From the NCBI GenBank assembly GCA_964545205.1, contig CAZJFH010000131.1:1-5121 (forward strand): a DNA stretch of 5,121 nt. Direction: 5' to 3'. The stretch comes from CAZJFH01 sp964545205. GTDB lineage: Bacteria > Pseudomonadota > Alphaproteobacteria > Rhodospirillales > Magnetospirillaceae. Numbering within the stretch: position 1 is the first letter of the stretch; every line of letters begins with the position of its first letter. Shown here one piece after another: positions 1-5,121 of the stretch. The notes under the pieces are model-generated. The model had not been told where the DNA came from and searched no databases. It saw nothing but the letters and a program-made list of their open reading frames with translations. The translations under genes were made by a program, and so were the position numbers.

Positions 1-826
1 CCACCAGTGTGCCCTCGGTGGCGTTGAACCCGAAGCCGCTGGTGGCGATGTTGGCCACCTCCGAGCCCCGCGACGCCGCGGCCGAGGTCGTCGCCGTGTA
101 GCTGGCCGCGAAGCTGCCGACCGACACCTGCGCACCCCACAGGTACAGCCCCGACGAACCGTCGCCGCTGTACGACACCGAGCCGGTCGACGTCGTCAGG
201 TAGATTTGCAGGAGACCGGTGGTCGTACTGGCGTTGATCTTGCCGGTCAGCTTGCAGCGATACCAGCCGCCGCCGCAATCCTCGATCGCCGCCGCGACGT
301 CGCTGCCCGAGCCGAACGCGTTGGAGCTGGCGACCGATCCGGCCGACAGGTCGAAATACGCCTGCACGCCGTCGCCCGCGTTTCGCCAAAACAGGGCGAT
401 GATGCTGCGTTCGGCTCCCTTGGCGAAGACCGAGACGGTGTAGACCGTGTTCGCCACGATCGAGATCGACTGCTGGACGTAGTGGCTGGTCGAGGCGCTG
501 GAGTCTTCGACGATCTTATCGGCGGTCGCAGCGCCGTCCGGCGCCGCTAAAGCATTGGCCGAGACGCTGCATCGCGTCTTGGTGTGGGCGGCGTTGTCGA
601 ATGCCTCGGAGTACAGGCACAAATTGGTGCGCGTCTCCTCGATCAGCAGCCCCTTGCCGCCGCCGCTGGCGGGAATGCTGTCCAGCCGCGGCTGGTTGGC
701 GGCGGCGGTCTTCATGACGCCGCGCTGGTCCCAGTAGGTCGCGGTGCTGCCGCGCAGGAACGACAGCCGCGGGTCGATCAGGCCGCGCGCGAACGGCAGC
801 CGCAGGGTGGGGTCGACGAAGCTCAT
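1..826 (-). CDS. Tail fibre / receptor-binding adhesin with carbohydrate-binding-like module (partial, C-terminus beyond left edge)
   Basis: The frame opens at ATG 826-824 and stays open for 275 codons to the window edge, so the end is missing. Residues 16-55 (LIDPRLSFLRGSTATYWDQR, then GVMKTAAANQPRLDS) and 58-76 (KGLLIEETRTNLCLYSEAF) are hallmarks of a common phage fibre family often named head-spike-fibre or LamG-like. The middle, about 76-245, reads like a beta-sandwich carbohydrate-binding-type module: TAPDG-like APDGAATADKIVED, YTVSVFAKGAERS (128-140), GGGWYRCKLTG (185-195) and GLYLWGAQVSVGSF. The final visible residues (GFGFNATEGTLV) normally begin a LamG-like second domain. The likely role is host-surface binding at the tail tip. 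The start lies one base after the preceding stop, with GAGG nine bases upstream. Compared with my memory of the family, W in the usual AWTKT motif is H81. Family recognition is from memory of motifs; the receptor is unknown. Confidence 0.85.
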   Translation of the reverse strand, partial: MSFVDPTLRLPFARGLIDPRLSFLRGSTATYWDQRGVMKTAAANQPRLDSIPASGGGKGLLIEETRTNLCLYSEAFDNAAHTKTRCSVSANALAAPDGAATADKIVEDSSASTSHYVQQSISIVANTVYTVSVFAKGAERSIIALFWRNAGDGVQAYFDLSAGSVASSNAFGSGSDVAAAIEDCGGGWYRCKLTGKINASTTTGLLQIYLTTSTGSVSYSGDGSSGLYLWGAQVSVGSFAASYTATTSAAASRGSEVANIATSGFGFNATEGTLV

Positions 827-827
827 G

Positions 828-1661
828 TCAGTAGACCTCGAACGATGTTGGGGACGTGCGGACGACCAGGCCGCGGCCGCCGTCGGCGATGGCGACCGAG
901 GCGCCGCCGTCGACGGTGTCGGACCCGGACGCCGCCATGGTCAAAATGCCGCCGCGTGCCTTCAGATGCCGATGCCAGCCCGGCGGGCAGTCGGCCGCCG
1001 GCGGCAGGGTCAGGGTGATGCTTGCGGTGGCGCGCAGGCACTGGCGCAGCGGCCCGGGAGCCAGTGCGGCCGAGGCGCCGTGCGCCACCTCGTGCAGCCC
1101 GACCAGCGCCTCGGGATCGACGGAGGCCCCGCCGCCGAGGCGCCAGTGCTGCACCAGGTCGAGCGGGCCGGCGCCGGTGTCCTCGCCGGCGGCGGTGCCC
1201 AGGCTCGGCGTGCCGGTCAGGTCGCCATAGGCCCCCGAGGTCGCCACCGCTGCCAGGTCGCCGGGCTGCACCGCGCTGTCGGCCAACGCGCCCTGCGCCG
1301 CCGTCGCGTAGTCGCTCGCCGCCGTCGTCGCCGCCGTGCCCAGGCCCAGCGTCGACCGCTGCGCCGGCGCGTCGGCATCGTCGAGCAGTGCGCGACCGGC
1401 CGTGGTGAGGTTGGCGGCCAGCCAGTCCAGTTCGGCGTCCCAGGCCTGCACCGTCGCGCCGATGTCGCCGGCCAGCAGCAGCCGCGCCCAGTCGGCCGCC
1501 CCGGTCGCCGGGTCGCGGCAGACGTAGAGATCGCCGGTCGTGGTGTCGCGCCACCAATAGCCGCGGCGCGCGCCGATCGTCGGCTGGTCGTCGGTGACGG
1601 TCGGCGCGCTCGCCGCTTCATAGACGACCAGGCCGCCGGTCGGCAGTGTCTTGGTGGTCAT
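828..1661 (-). CDS. Tail fibre protein with mosaic linker and beta-rich C-terminal module
   Basis: A 277-residue, Ala/Gly/Thr-rich protein. Residues 1-62 form an N-terminal unit with GYWWRDTTTGDLYVCRD (34-50) and DWARLL, a pattern seen at the start of many small phage fibre proteins and perhaps used for attachment. Residues 71-100 (VQAWDAELDWLAANLTTAGR onward) lead into the classic fibre linker STLGLGTAATTAASDYATAA...VQPGDLAAVATSGAYGDLTGTPSLGTAA (103-158). The C-terminal part, from about 191 and most clearly 217-277 (LTLPPAAD...PPGW...GSDTVDGG), is a beta-rich module related to the end of the upstream gene. No membrane segment or signal peptide is seen, as expected for a virion part. ATG 1661-1659 directly abuts the preceding TAG, and only a weak GGA lies upstream, so translation probably depends on reinitiation. 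It probably forms a trimeric fibre at the tail tip; trimerisation and target are inferred. Confidence 0.85.
   Translation of the reverse strand: MTTKTLPTGGLVVYEAASAPTVTDDQPTIGARRGYWWRDTTTGDLYVCRDPATGAADWARLLLAGDIGATVQAWDAELDWLAANLTTAGRALLDDADAPAQRSTLGLGTAATTAASDYATAAQGALADSAVQPGDLAAVATSGAYGDLTGTPSLGTAAGEDTGAGPLDLVQHWRLGGGASVDPEALVGLHEVAHGASAALAPGPLRQCLRATASITLTLPPAADCPPGWHRHLKARGGILTMAASGSDTVDGGASVAIADGGRGLVVRTSPTSFEVY
831..1013 (-). other. C-terminal beta-rich fibre module, copy B
   Basis: Residues 217-277 of the tail-fibre protein. It opens with LTLPPAADCPPGW, continues through a GSDTVDGG turn, and ends in alternating hydrophobic strands (VAIADGG, LVVRTS, SFEVY). The order and spacing match copy A at 1665-1850, with one single-residue gap needed between them. 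It is probably a cap or receptor-facing domain. Confidence 0.65.
836..839 (-). promoter_or_regulatory. Shine-Dalgarno site for the partial fibre/adhesin gene
   Basis: The minus strand reads GAGG here, nine bases before the ATG at 826-824. It lies inside the last codons of the upstream fibre gene (Glu-Val-Tyr-stop). It supports the start at 826 and could allow some initiation independent of coupling. Confidence 0.55.
1188..1352 (-). other. Conserved tail-fibre linker (LGLGTAA ... GAYGDLTGTP type)
   Basis: Encodes residues 104-158 of the tail-fibre protein: LGLGTAATTAASDYATAAQG, then ALADSAVQPGDLAAVATSGA and YGDLTGTPSLGTAA. This linker is known from fibre proteins of many otherwise unrelated phages. 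It joins a virion-bound N-terminus to an exchangeable distal domain, and its shared DNA can serve as a recombination point. The family statement is from general knowledge; the sequence itself shows the motif. Confidence 0.75.
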
Positions 1662-2207
1662 CTAGACGGCAATCCAGGTGCTCGACGACAGCCAGACGAT
1701 TTCCTTGCTGGCACCGGCGGCGATGGTGATCGTGGTGGCGCCGTTGATAGTCTCGGAGCCGTCGCCGTCCACCGTGATCGTGCCCGATCCGTTGTTGGCG
1801 ACGCGGCAGACCCAACCCGGCCCGGCGCTGGCGGCCGGCGGCAGCGTCACAGTGTAGCTCGATCCGGTGCAGTTGATCACCTTGCCGAAGTCGGCGACGA
1901 CCAGCGTCGCGGCGCCGGTCAGCGCCTTGACGAAGCGCCCGCGCCCGACGCGCTCGTCGAGAAACGCCATCTCGCCGAGCTGCGCGTTCCGGGGCACCAT
2001 GAGCCCCGACCAGCCGATGCCCGAGGTGGTGCCGGCGACGGCCAGAATGCCGGCGTACTGGGCCGCGATGGTGTCGCCGGTCGCGGCGATGTCGTTGCCG
2101 ACGGCCGCGACAGCGTTGAGGTCGTCGGCGAAGTAGACCCTGTGGCCGCCGTCCGCGTAGTCGGACGCGGTGCGGCCAGCCAGCCGGGTTCGGTCAGAAG
2201 CGCTCAT
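1662..2207 (-). CDS. Short tail-fibre-like structural protein
   Basis: A 181-residue protein with three visible parts. Residues 1-30 are polar (SDRTRLAGRTASDYADGG). Residues 30-60 (NAVAAVGNDIAATGDTIAAQ, then YAGILAVAG) resemble the Ala/Val helical repeats of trimeric phage fibre shafts. Residues 96-181 form a beta-rich module (ALTGAATLVVADFGKVINC, VTLPPAASAGPGW, NNGSGTITVDGDGSETINGA, WLSSSTWIAV), a pattern common at fibre C-termini. The start ATG 2207-2205 overlaps the preceding TGA as ATGA. It has the best Shine-Dalgarno sequence in the window, so this protein may be made in larger amounts than its neighbours. It shares its end-module with the next gene, which suggests both assemble at the tail tip. 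The exact role (fibre, fibre adaptor or tip decoration) is not determined. Confidence 0.8.
   Translation of the reverse strand: MSASDRTRLAGRTASDYADGGHRVYFADDLNAVAAVGNDIAATGDTIAAQYAGILAVAGTTSGIGWSGLMVPRNAQLGEMAFLDERVGRGRFVKALTGAATLVVADFGKVINCTGSSYTVTLPPAASAGPGWVCRVANNGSGTITVDGDGSETINGATTITIAAGASKEIVWLSSSTWIAV
1665..1850 (-). other. C-terminal beta-rich fibre module, copy A
   Basis: Residues 120-181 of the short fibre-like protein: VTLPPAASAGPGW, then NNGSGTITVDGDGSETINGA, TITIAAG and a final SSSTWIAV. It is similar in order and spacing to copy B at 831-1013. The Gly/Ser/Thr turns between alternating hydrophobic residues indicate short beta strands. Confidence 0.65.
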
Positions 2208-3070
2208 CCAACGATCTCCTCAATCTCGCCGCCGAAGGTCTGGTGGCCGTAAAAGGCCTGTTTAATGGGGTCGAACCGCCGCATGCGCCCCAGGATGTCG
2301 CGGTGATGGCGGCGCACGGCGTCGTCGGAATCGGGGATCACGACGACGTAGCCCGAGTTGCCGGCCTTGCGCTGCAGCTCGAGCACGGTGCCGAAGGCTT
2401 CGACGTCGGTCAGGGCCTCAAGCTGGAAATCCCACACCCGCGCCGGCGAGCGTTCGTCTACGTAAATGACGCCGCCGAGGCTCTGCTCGATCTGGCTGCG
2501 ATGCTCCCAGGCCAGCCCGGCGCCGTAGCGGTAGTTGCGCTCGGGCGACCACACCGCACCCAGCCACAGATAGCCGGCTTCCACGTAGCCGTCGCCGTTG
2601 GTGGTGTCGTTGATCTCGACGGTCCAATGCTGCGCCCGCACGGCCTGGCCGAGCAGGTGCAGCAGCTGGATCGGATAGCCCTCGCGATCCTCTTCGCTCA
2701 ACACCCCGGTCCACCAGTTGTCGTCTTCCCACTCCAGGTCCTCGGGCAGGTAGACCGCCGGCCAGACGTCGAGCCAGCCCGAGTCGTAGAGGTCCGAGCC
2801 GCCGGCGCTATTGCCGGCGGTCAGCCGGAAGGTCGCCGCCGTCGTGCAGTTGTGGCCGAACAGCCCCATAAGCTGGATCACCCGCGACGCCCCGAGGTTG
2901 ACCCGGAATTGGGTGCTCGCCGTGGTCGCGTCGGTGGATCGCGCCTTGGTCGCCAGGATACGGTTGGCGAGGTTCGACACCGGCGCCGAGGCCTGCCACG
3001 ACCCCGCCGACAGCGTCACGCCGGCATAGGCCGTGACCATGTTCACGTAGCTGATCTTCAGCTTCGCCAT
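2204..3070 (-). CDS. Tail-tip structural protein of unknown family
   Basis: A 288-residue protein I cannot assign to a named family. The N-terminal half looks like a beta-sandwich: residues 54-70 (QFRVNLGASRVIQLMGL), 80-100 (TFRLTAGNSAGGSDLYDSGW) and 147-175 (QHWTVEINDTTNGDGYVEAG, then YLWLGAVW) have the strand and turn layout of discoidin-type domains. Between these lies an acidic, Trp-rich segment (99-128, including LPEDLEWEDDNWWTGVLSEE). The C-terminal part (about 200-288) has VWDFQLEALTDVEAFGTVLE, YVVVIPDSDD and an ending FGGEIEEIVG, a pattern that recalls distal-tail or tip proteins. ATG 3070-3068 follows the previous stop by one base, with GGGGG four bases further upstream. Its place between the hub-like gene and the fibres suggests a connector in the tail tip. 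The structural role is inferred from context; the fold is a guess from pattern. Confidence 0.8.
   Translation of the reverse strand: MAKLKISYVNMVTAYAGVTLSAGSWQASAPVSNLANRILATKARSTDATTASTQFRVNLGASRVIQLMGLFGHNCTTAATFRLTAGNSAGGSDLYDSGWLDVWPAVYLPEDLEWEDDNWWTGVLSEEDREGYPIQLLHLLGQAVRAQHWTVEINDTTNGDGYVEAGYLWLGAVWSPERNYRYGAGLAWEHRSQIEQSLGGVIYVDERSPARVWDFQLEALTDVEAFGTVLELQRKAGNSGYVVVIPDSDDAVRRHHRDILGRMRRFDPIKQAFYGHQTFGGEIEEIVG
2216..2220 (-). promoter_or_regulatory. Strong Shine-Dalgarno site for the short fibre-like gene
   Basis: AGGAG on the minus strand, eight bases before ATG 2207-2205, is the clearest ribosome binding site in the window. It sits in the Glu-Glu-Ile codons at the end of the upstream gene, and it fixes the start despite the ATGA overlap. 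Confidence 0.75.
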
Positions 3071-3071
3071 C

Positions 3072-4607
3072 TCACCCCCACAGCGTCAGCGTCATGCGGT
3101 TGCGCGCGCCGGTCGTCTCGACGCCGAGCACGACGAAGTCGCGGCCGGCGGAATAGCCCAGCCGCGACGTCTGCACCCGCACGACATCGCCGAGATCGAT
3201 GGCTGCATTCGTGGCGTCCAGCCGTACCCGGCACCGGACCATGTCGCGCCGGACGCCGTAGAGCGCCTGCAACCGCGTCGCCTCGGCCGACGCCGCCGAC
3301 GAGACCGCCAGCAGCGTGTCACGGCGCAGCTCGGGCGCCAGCGGATGCTTGGTCTGCACGCTGACATCGGTAGCCGTGACCGTCCTCACCGCCTCGGCCA
3401 ACCACGCCTTGCGCGCCTCCGACACCGCGCCGAGCACGTCGTCCTGGACCGTCCAGTTGCGCTGCCAGCCGAGGATCACCCGATAGGCCGGCAGGCCCCG
3501 GCCCTGGTCGCGGGTCGCCTGGCGCTCGATGGCGATGATCTCGACGTCGGTCAGCGTCACGCTCGGCGAGGCCGGCGCATCGAGGCGGCCCAGCACCAGG
3601 TCGCCGGCAGTGTCGAAATAGTAGTAGGCGCCGATCGAGGCGCACAGCTCGTCGAGCACGTCCAGGATCGAGCGCTCCTGATCGACCCAGATCCCGACGA
3701 CGGCGCTGTTGGCGGTGTTCAACGCCGCGACCGCCGCCGCGTCGACGTCGCCCGAGGCCAGGCCGCCCCTGGTGGTGACGATGCGCTCGACGATGCCGGC
3801 GACGCTGGAGACGTAGGAGCCGGTCGCATCGCCCTGGACGTCGGCGGTAACCAGGCCGGCCGGCAGTGTCCCGAGCCGGAAATAGCCCTCGGCCAGGCAT
3901 GTCCGATAGTCGCCCGCGGCCACCGTCGCCGCCTGCAGCGTCGCCAGGTCGGGATCGTCGCCGGCCAGGGTGTAGGCGAGGCCGCCGTCATAGACCGCGT
4001 CGATCGCCTGCACGGCGCCGTCGTGCACCTGGTAGATCAGCAGGCTGGCGTTGACCTGCGGCGGCGCGACGTTGTAGCAGCGGCCGTAGGCCAGCGGCTT
4101 CGGCCGGCCCTTCAAGTCGTCGGCCGTTCCCTCCACGCCCGTCGCCCCGGAATTGGTGCCGGCGAACTTCGTGGTCTGGATCGGCCGGTCGAGCTCGGCC
4201 TGACGGTCGCGCAGCCGGACCACCGCCCTGGTCGCCGACACCTCCGGCTGTTCCATCGTGCCGCGGAACACCCGCGCGAAGCCAGACGGATAGGCCGCGC
4301 CCTGCTCGCCGACCCAGATGCTGATCGCCCGGCCGTCGAGCCCGTAGTCGAGCAGCGCGTTCAGGCCGCCATCGGCGTTGTTCAGCACCAGCTCGCCGCC
4401 GCCGACCTGACTCCGTCCGGCGGTGCGGCCGTCCCCGAACACCAGGCGCGCCAGGTTGGCCGGCTCGATGATCCTGGGCGCGATCGGCGTGCTCGCCGGC
4501 GTGTCCGTGGTTTTCGTCGTGAAGCCCTTGCCCGAGCACCAGTACAGCGTCTCGGTGCCGGCGCTGGTATAGGCGACGGCTTCGACGACGTAGATCTGCT
4601 CAGCCAC
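3072..4607 (-). CDS. Phage tail-tip / baseplate-hub-like structural protein
   Basis: A 511-residue protein starting at GTG 4607-4605 (read M-A-E-Q-I-Y-V-V). The frame is open far upstream, but the translation there is an Arg/Cys/Trp-rich shadow of the tape-measure gene, so this start, overlapping the tape-measure stop by eight bases, fits best. Residues 5-140 form a beta-rich unit (YTSAGTETLYWCSGKGF, LVFGDGRTAGRSQVGGGELV, SGFARVFRGTMEQPEV, VVRLRDRQAELDRPI). A middle part has DLKGRPKPLAYGRCYNVAPP (164-183) and LLIYQVHDGAVQAIDAVYDG. Residues 310-345 (QERSILDVLDELCASIGAYY and YFDTAGDLVLGRLD) and the end (IDLGDVVRVQT...DFVVLGVETTGARNRMTLTLW) match the style of hub proteins that bind the tape-measure end and fibres. 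Such proteins are often annotated only as phage tail protein. Position right after the tape measure supports a tip role. No enzymatic motif is apparent. Confidence 0.85.
   Translation of the reverse strand: MAEQIYVVEAVAYTSAGTETLYWCSGKGFTTKTTDTPASTPIAPRIIEPANLARLVFGDGRTAGRSQVGGGELVLNNADGGLNALLDYGLDGRAISIWVGEQGAAYPSGFARVFRGTMEQPEVSATRAVVRLRDRQAELDRPIQTTKFAGTNSGATGVEGTADDLKGRPKPLAYGRCYNVAPPQVNASLLIYQVHDGAVQAIDAVYDGGLAYTLAGDDPDLATLQAATVAAGDYRTCLAEGYFRLGTLPAGLVTADVQGDATGSYVSSVAGIVERIVTTRGGLASGDVDAAAVAALNTANSAVVGIWVDQERSILDVLDELCASIGAYYYFDTAGDLVLGRLDAPASPSVTLTDVEIIAIERQATRDQGRGLPAYRVILGWQRNWTVQDDVLGAVSEARKAWLAEAVRTVTATDVSVQTKHPLAPELRRDTLLAVSSAASAEATRLQALYGVRRDMVRCRVRLDATNAAIDLGDVVRVQTSRLGYSAGRDFVVLGVETTGARNRMTLTLWG
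3075..3079 (-). promoter_or_regulatory. Short-spaced Shine-Dalgarno site for the 288-residue tail gene
   Basis: The minus strand reads GGGGGTGAGATG: a G-run four bases before ATG 3070-3068, with the upstream stop TGA in between. GGGGGTGA differs by one base from GGAGGTGA, the extended anti-16S match. The spacing is short, so coupling with the upstream gene probably helps. Confidence 0.45.
4600..4607 (-). other. Eight-base gene overlap with GTG start
   Basis: The minus strand reads GTGGCTGA. GTG starts the hub-like gene and TGA ends the tape-measure gene in another frame. Only a weak GGGTGG lies six bases upstream, so initiation probably depends on ribosomes finishing the tape-measure gene. 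Confidence 0.7.
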
Positions 4608-5121
4608 CGGCCGCCACCCGGCGCAGCGGCGCCTTGATCTCGGCCAGCTCCGAGCGCATCTCGGCCAGCTCGGCCCGCAGCGCCATCGTCTCGGCGGCGG
4701 ACTGGCGAGCGTAGGCACGCAGCAGCTCGTTAGTCCGGCGCTGCTCCGCGTTGTCGTTGCCGGCCAGCACCCGTCGCGTCTCGCCGGCCGAATAGACCTG
4801 CGACGGCACGTTGAAACGCACCAGCTCCGGCCCCTGTTCGCCGACCATCGCGAAGCCCGGCATCGCCAGCCCGCCGGCCGCGAAGCCCGGTAGGTCGAGC
4901 GCGCCGCCCAGCCCGGTGACCTGCGAACGCACCCACTGCTCCAGCGCCGCATAGCCGCGGGTCGAACCGTAGACCGCCCGCGCCGCCTCCAGCAAGGCGT
5001 CGGCCTGGCCGGTGACGCGGCCAAAGGCGTCGTCGTCGCCGCCGCGGGCGAGGCCCATTACGTCGCCGAACTGCCGCTGCGCCTCGGCCAGCTTGTCGGT
5101 CGGGCTTAGGCTCGACAGGTC
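4600..5121 (-). CDS. Tail tape-measure protein, C-terminal part (N-terminus beyond right edge)
   Basis: The last 173 residues of a longer protein; the frame is open to the right edge. A downstream ATG (5058-5056) exists, but the codons before it read DLSSLSPTDKLAEAQRQFGD, a typical tape-measure sequence near the C-terminus, so the gene continues upstream. Visible residues 79-119 (GFAAGGLAMPGFAMVGEQGP, then ELVRFNVPSQVYSAGETRRV) contain the GEQGPELV signature found near the end of many siphophage tape measures. Residues 123-168 are charged, Leu/Ala-rich and heptad-like (MALRAELAEMRSELAEIKAP), indicating a coiled coil that probably meets the tail-tip proteins. Tape measures set tail length and often act in DNA injection. 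The next gene overlaps its stop. Whether the missing N-terminal part carries enzymatic or membrane-active segments cannot be seen. Confidence 0.88.
   Translation of the reverse strand, partial: DLSSLSPTDKLAEAQRQFGDVMGLARGGDDDAFGRVTGQADALLEAARAVYGSTRGYAALEQWVRSQVTGLGGALDLPGFAAGGLAMPGFAMVGEQGPELVRFNVPSQVYSAGETRRVLAGNDNAEQRRTNELLRAYARQSAAETMALRAELAEMRSELAEIKAPLRRVAAGG
4637..4671 (-). repeat. Short direct repeat encoding a coiled-coil heptad
   Basis: The plus-strand 14-mer ATCTCGGCCAGCTC occurs at 4637-4650 and again at 4658-4671, a 21-base period. On the coding strand this gives consecutive heptads, RAELAEM then RSELAEI, at the end of the tape-measure protein. It looks like a heptad duplication within the coiled coil. 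Confidence 0.7.

Noticed and set aside
206..1018. Plus-strand open frames of 60-144 codons in the left part.
   Set aside because: They lie opposite the adhesin and fibre genes, use several frames in turn, and show no conserved motifs.
1662..1670. TCTAGA at the TAG|ATG junction as a possible regulatory or attachment site.
   Set aside because: The six-base palindrome is explained by the stop and start codons meeting (GTCTAGATGACC), and no second copy or flanking structure supports a function.
1..1850. Possible diversity-generating retroelement target in the fibre or adhesin genes.
   Set aside because: No reverse transcriptase, template repeat or AAC-rich variable region paired with a second copy is visible. 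The related C-terminal modules are similar as protein, not near-identical as DNA.
744..2252. A plus-strand open frame of 502 codons opposite the two fibre genes and the 3' end of the 288-residue gene.
   Set aside because: Its translation is Arg/Gly/Ala-rich with no domain pattern, and the minus-strand proteins opposite it carry clear fibre motifs. Long antisense frames are expected in very GC-rich coding DNA.
3345..4637. A plus-strand open frame of 430 codons opposite the hub-like gene.
   Set aside because: It is low in recognisable motifs and rich in Arg, Gly, Asp and Ala. It mirrors the third-position GC of the real gene below and crosses the real gene junction.
4608..5024. N-terminal extension of the hub-like gene back to an ATG at 5024.
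   Set aside because: The extra 139 residues are Arg/Trp/Cys/Ser-rich nonsense and lie entirely over the tape-measure frame, which has convincing protein sequence. GTG 4607 at the tape-measure stop is the better start.
4600..5058. A complete 152-residue gene starting at ATG 5058.
   Set aside because: The same frame stays open to the right edge, and the codons before the ATG encode LSPTDKLAEAQRQF, a typical tape-measure sequence. This is the tail end of a larger gene.

Overview
The window is one stretch of a bacteriophage or prophage tail-tip and tail-fibre module. All six genes lie on the minus strand and read from high to low coordinates. The DNA is very GC-rich, with G/C at most third codon positions. 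Together with the protein style (a tape-measure end followed by a hub-like protein and small Ala/Gly/Thr-rich fibre proteins), this suggests a siphovirus-like phage or prophage of a high-GC proteobacterium, most likely an alphaproteobacterium. That host assignment is an inference; no host gene or integration site is visible.

Layout in transcription order: (1) the C-terminal 173 residues of a tail tape-measure protein, running in from the right edge (5121-4600); (2) a 511-residue hub- or tail-tip-like structural protein (4607-3072, GTG start); (3) a 288-residue tail-tip protein of unknown family (3070-2204); (4) a 181-residue short fibre-like protein (2207-1662); (5) a 277-residue tail-fibre protein (1661-828); (6) the first 275 residues of a fibre or adhesin with a sugar-binding-like module, running out of the left edge (826-1).

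The genes are packed like a single operon. The five junctions are an 8-base overlap, a 1-base gap, a 4-base ATGA overlap, a direct TAG|ATG contact and a 1-base gap. There is no room for internal promoters or terminators, and no stretch of 300 bases lacks a gene. Translational coupling, helped at some starts by a Shine-Dalgarno sequence, probably sets the ratios of the tail-tip parts.

Read as a machine, the tape measure sets tail length and ends at the tip. The hub-like and unknown proteins would build the tip, and the last three genes would supply the fibres that contact the host surface. Genes 4 and 5 end in recognisably related beta-rich modules, and gene 5 carries a widely shared fibre linker, so the distal part of the cassette looks assembled from interchangeable pieces. 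I see no defence system, RNA gene, CRISPR array, insertion sequence, reverse transcriptase or other unexpected system. The most interesting material is the unknown 288-residue protein, the duplicated fibre end-module, and the lack of a separate tail-tip peptidase gene just after the tape measure.
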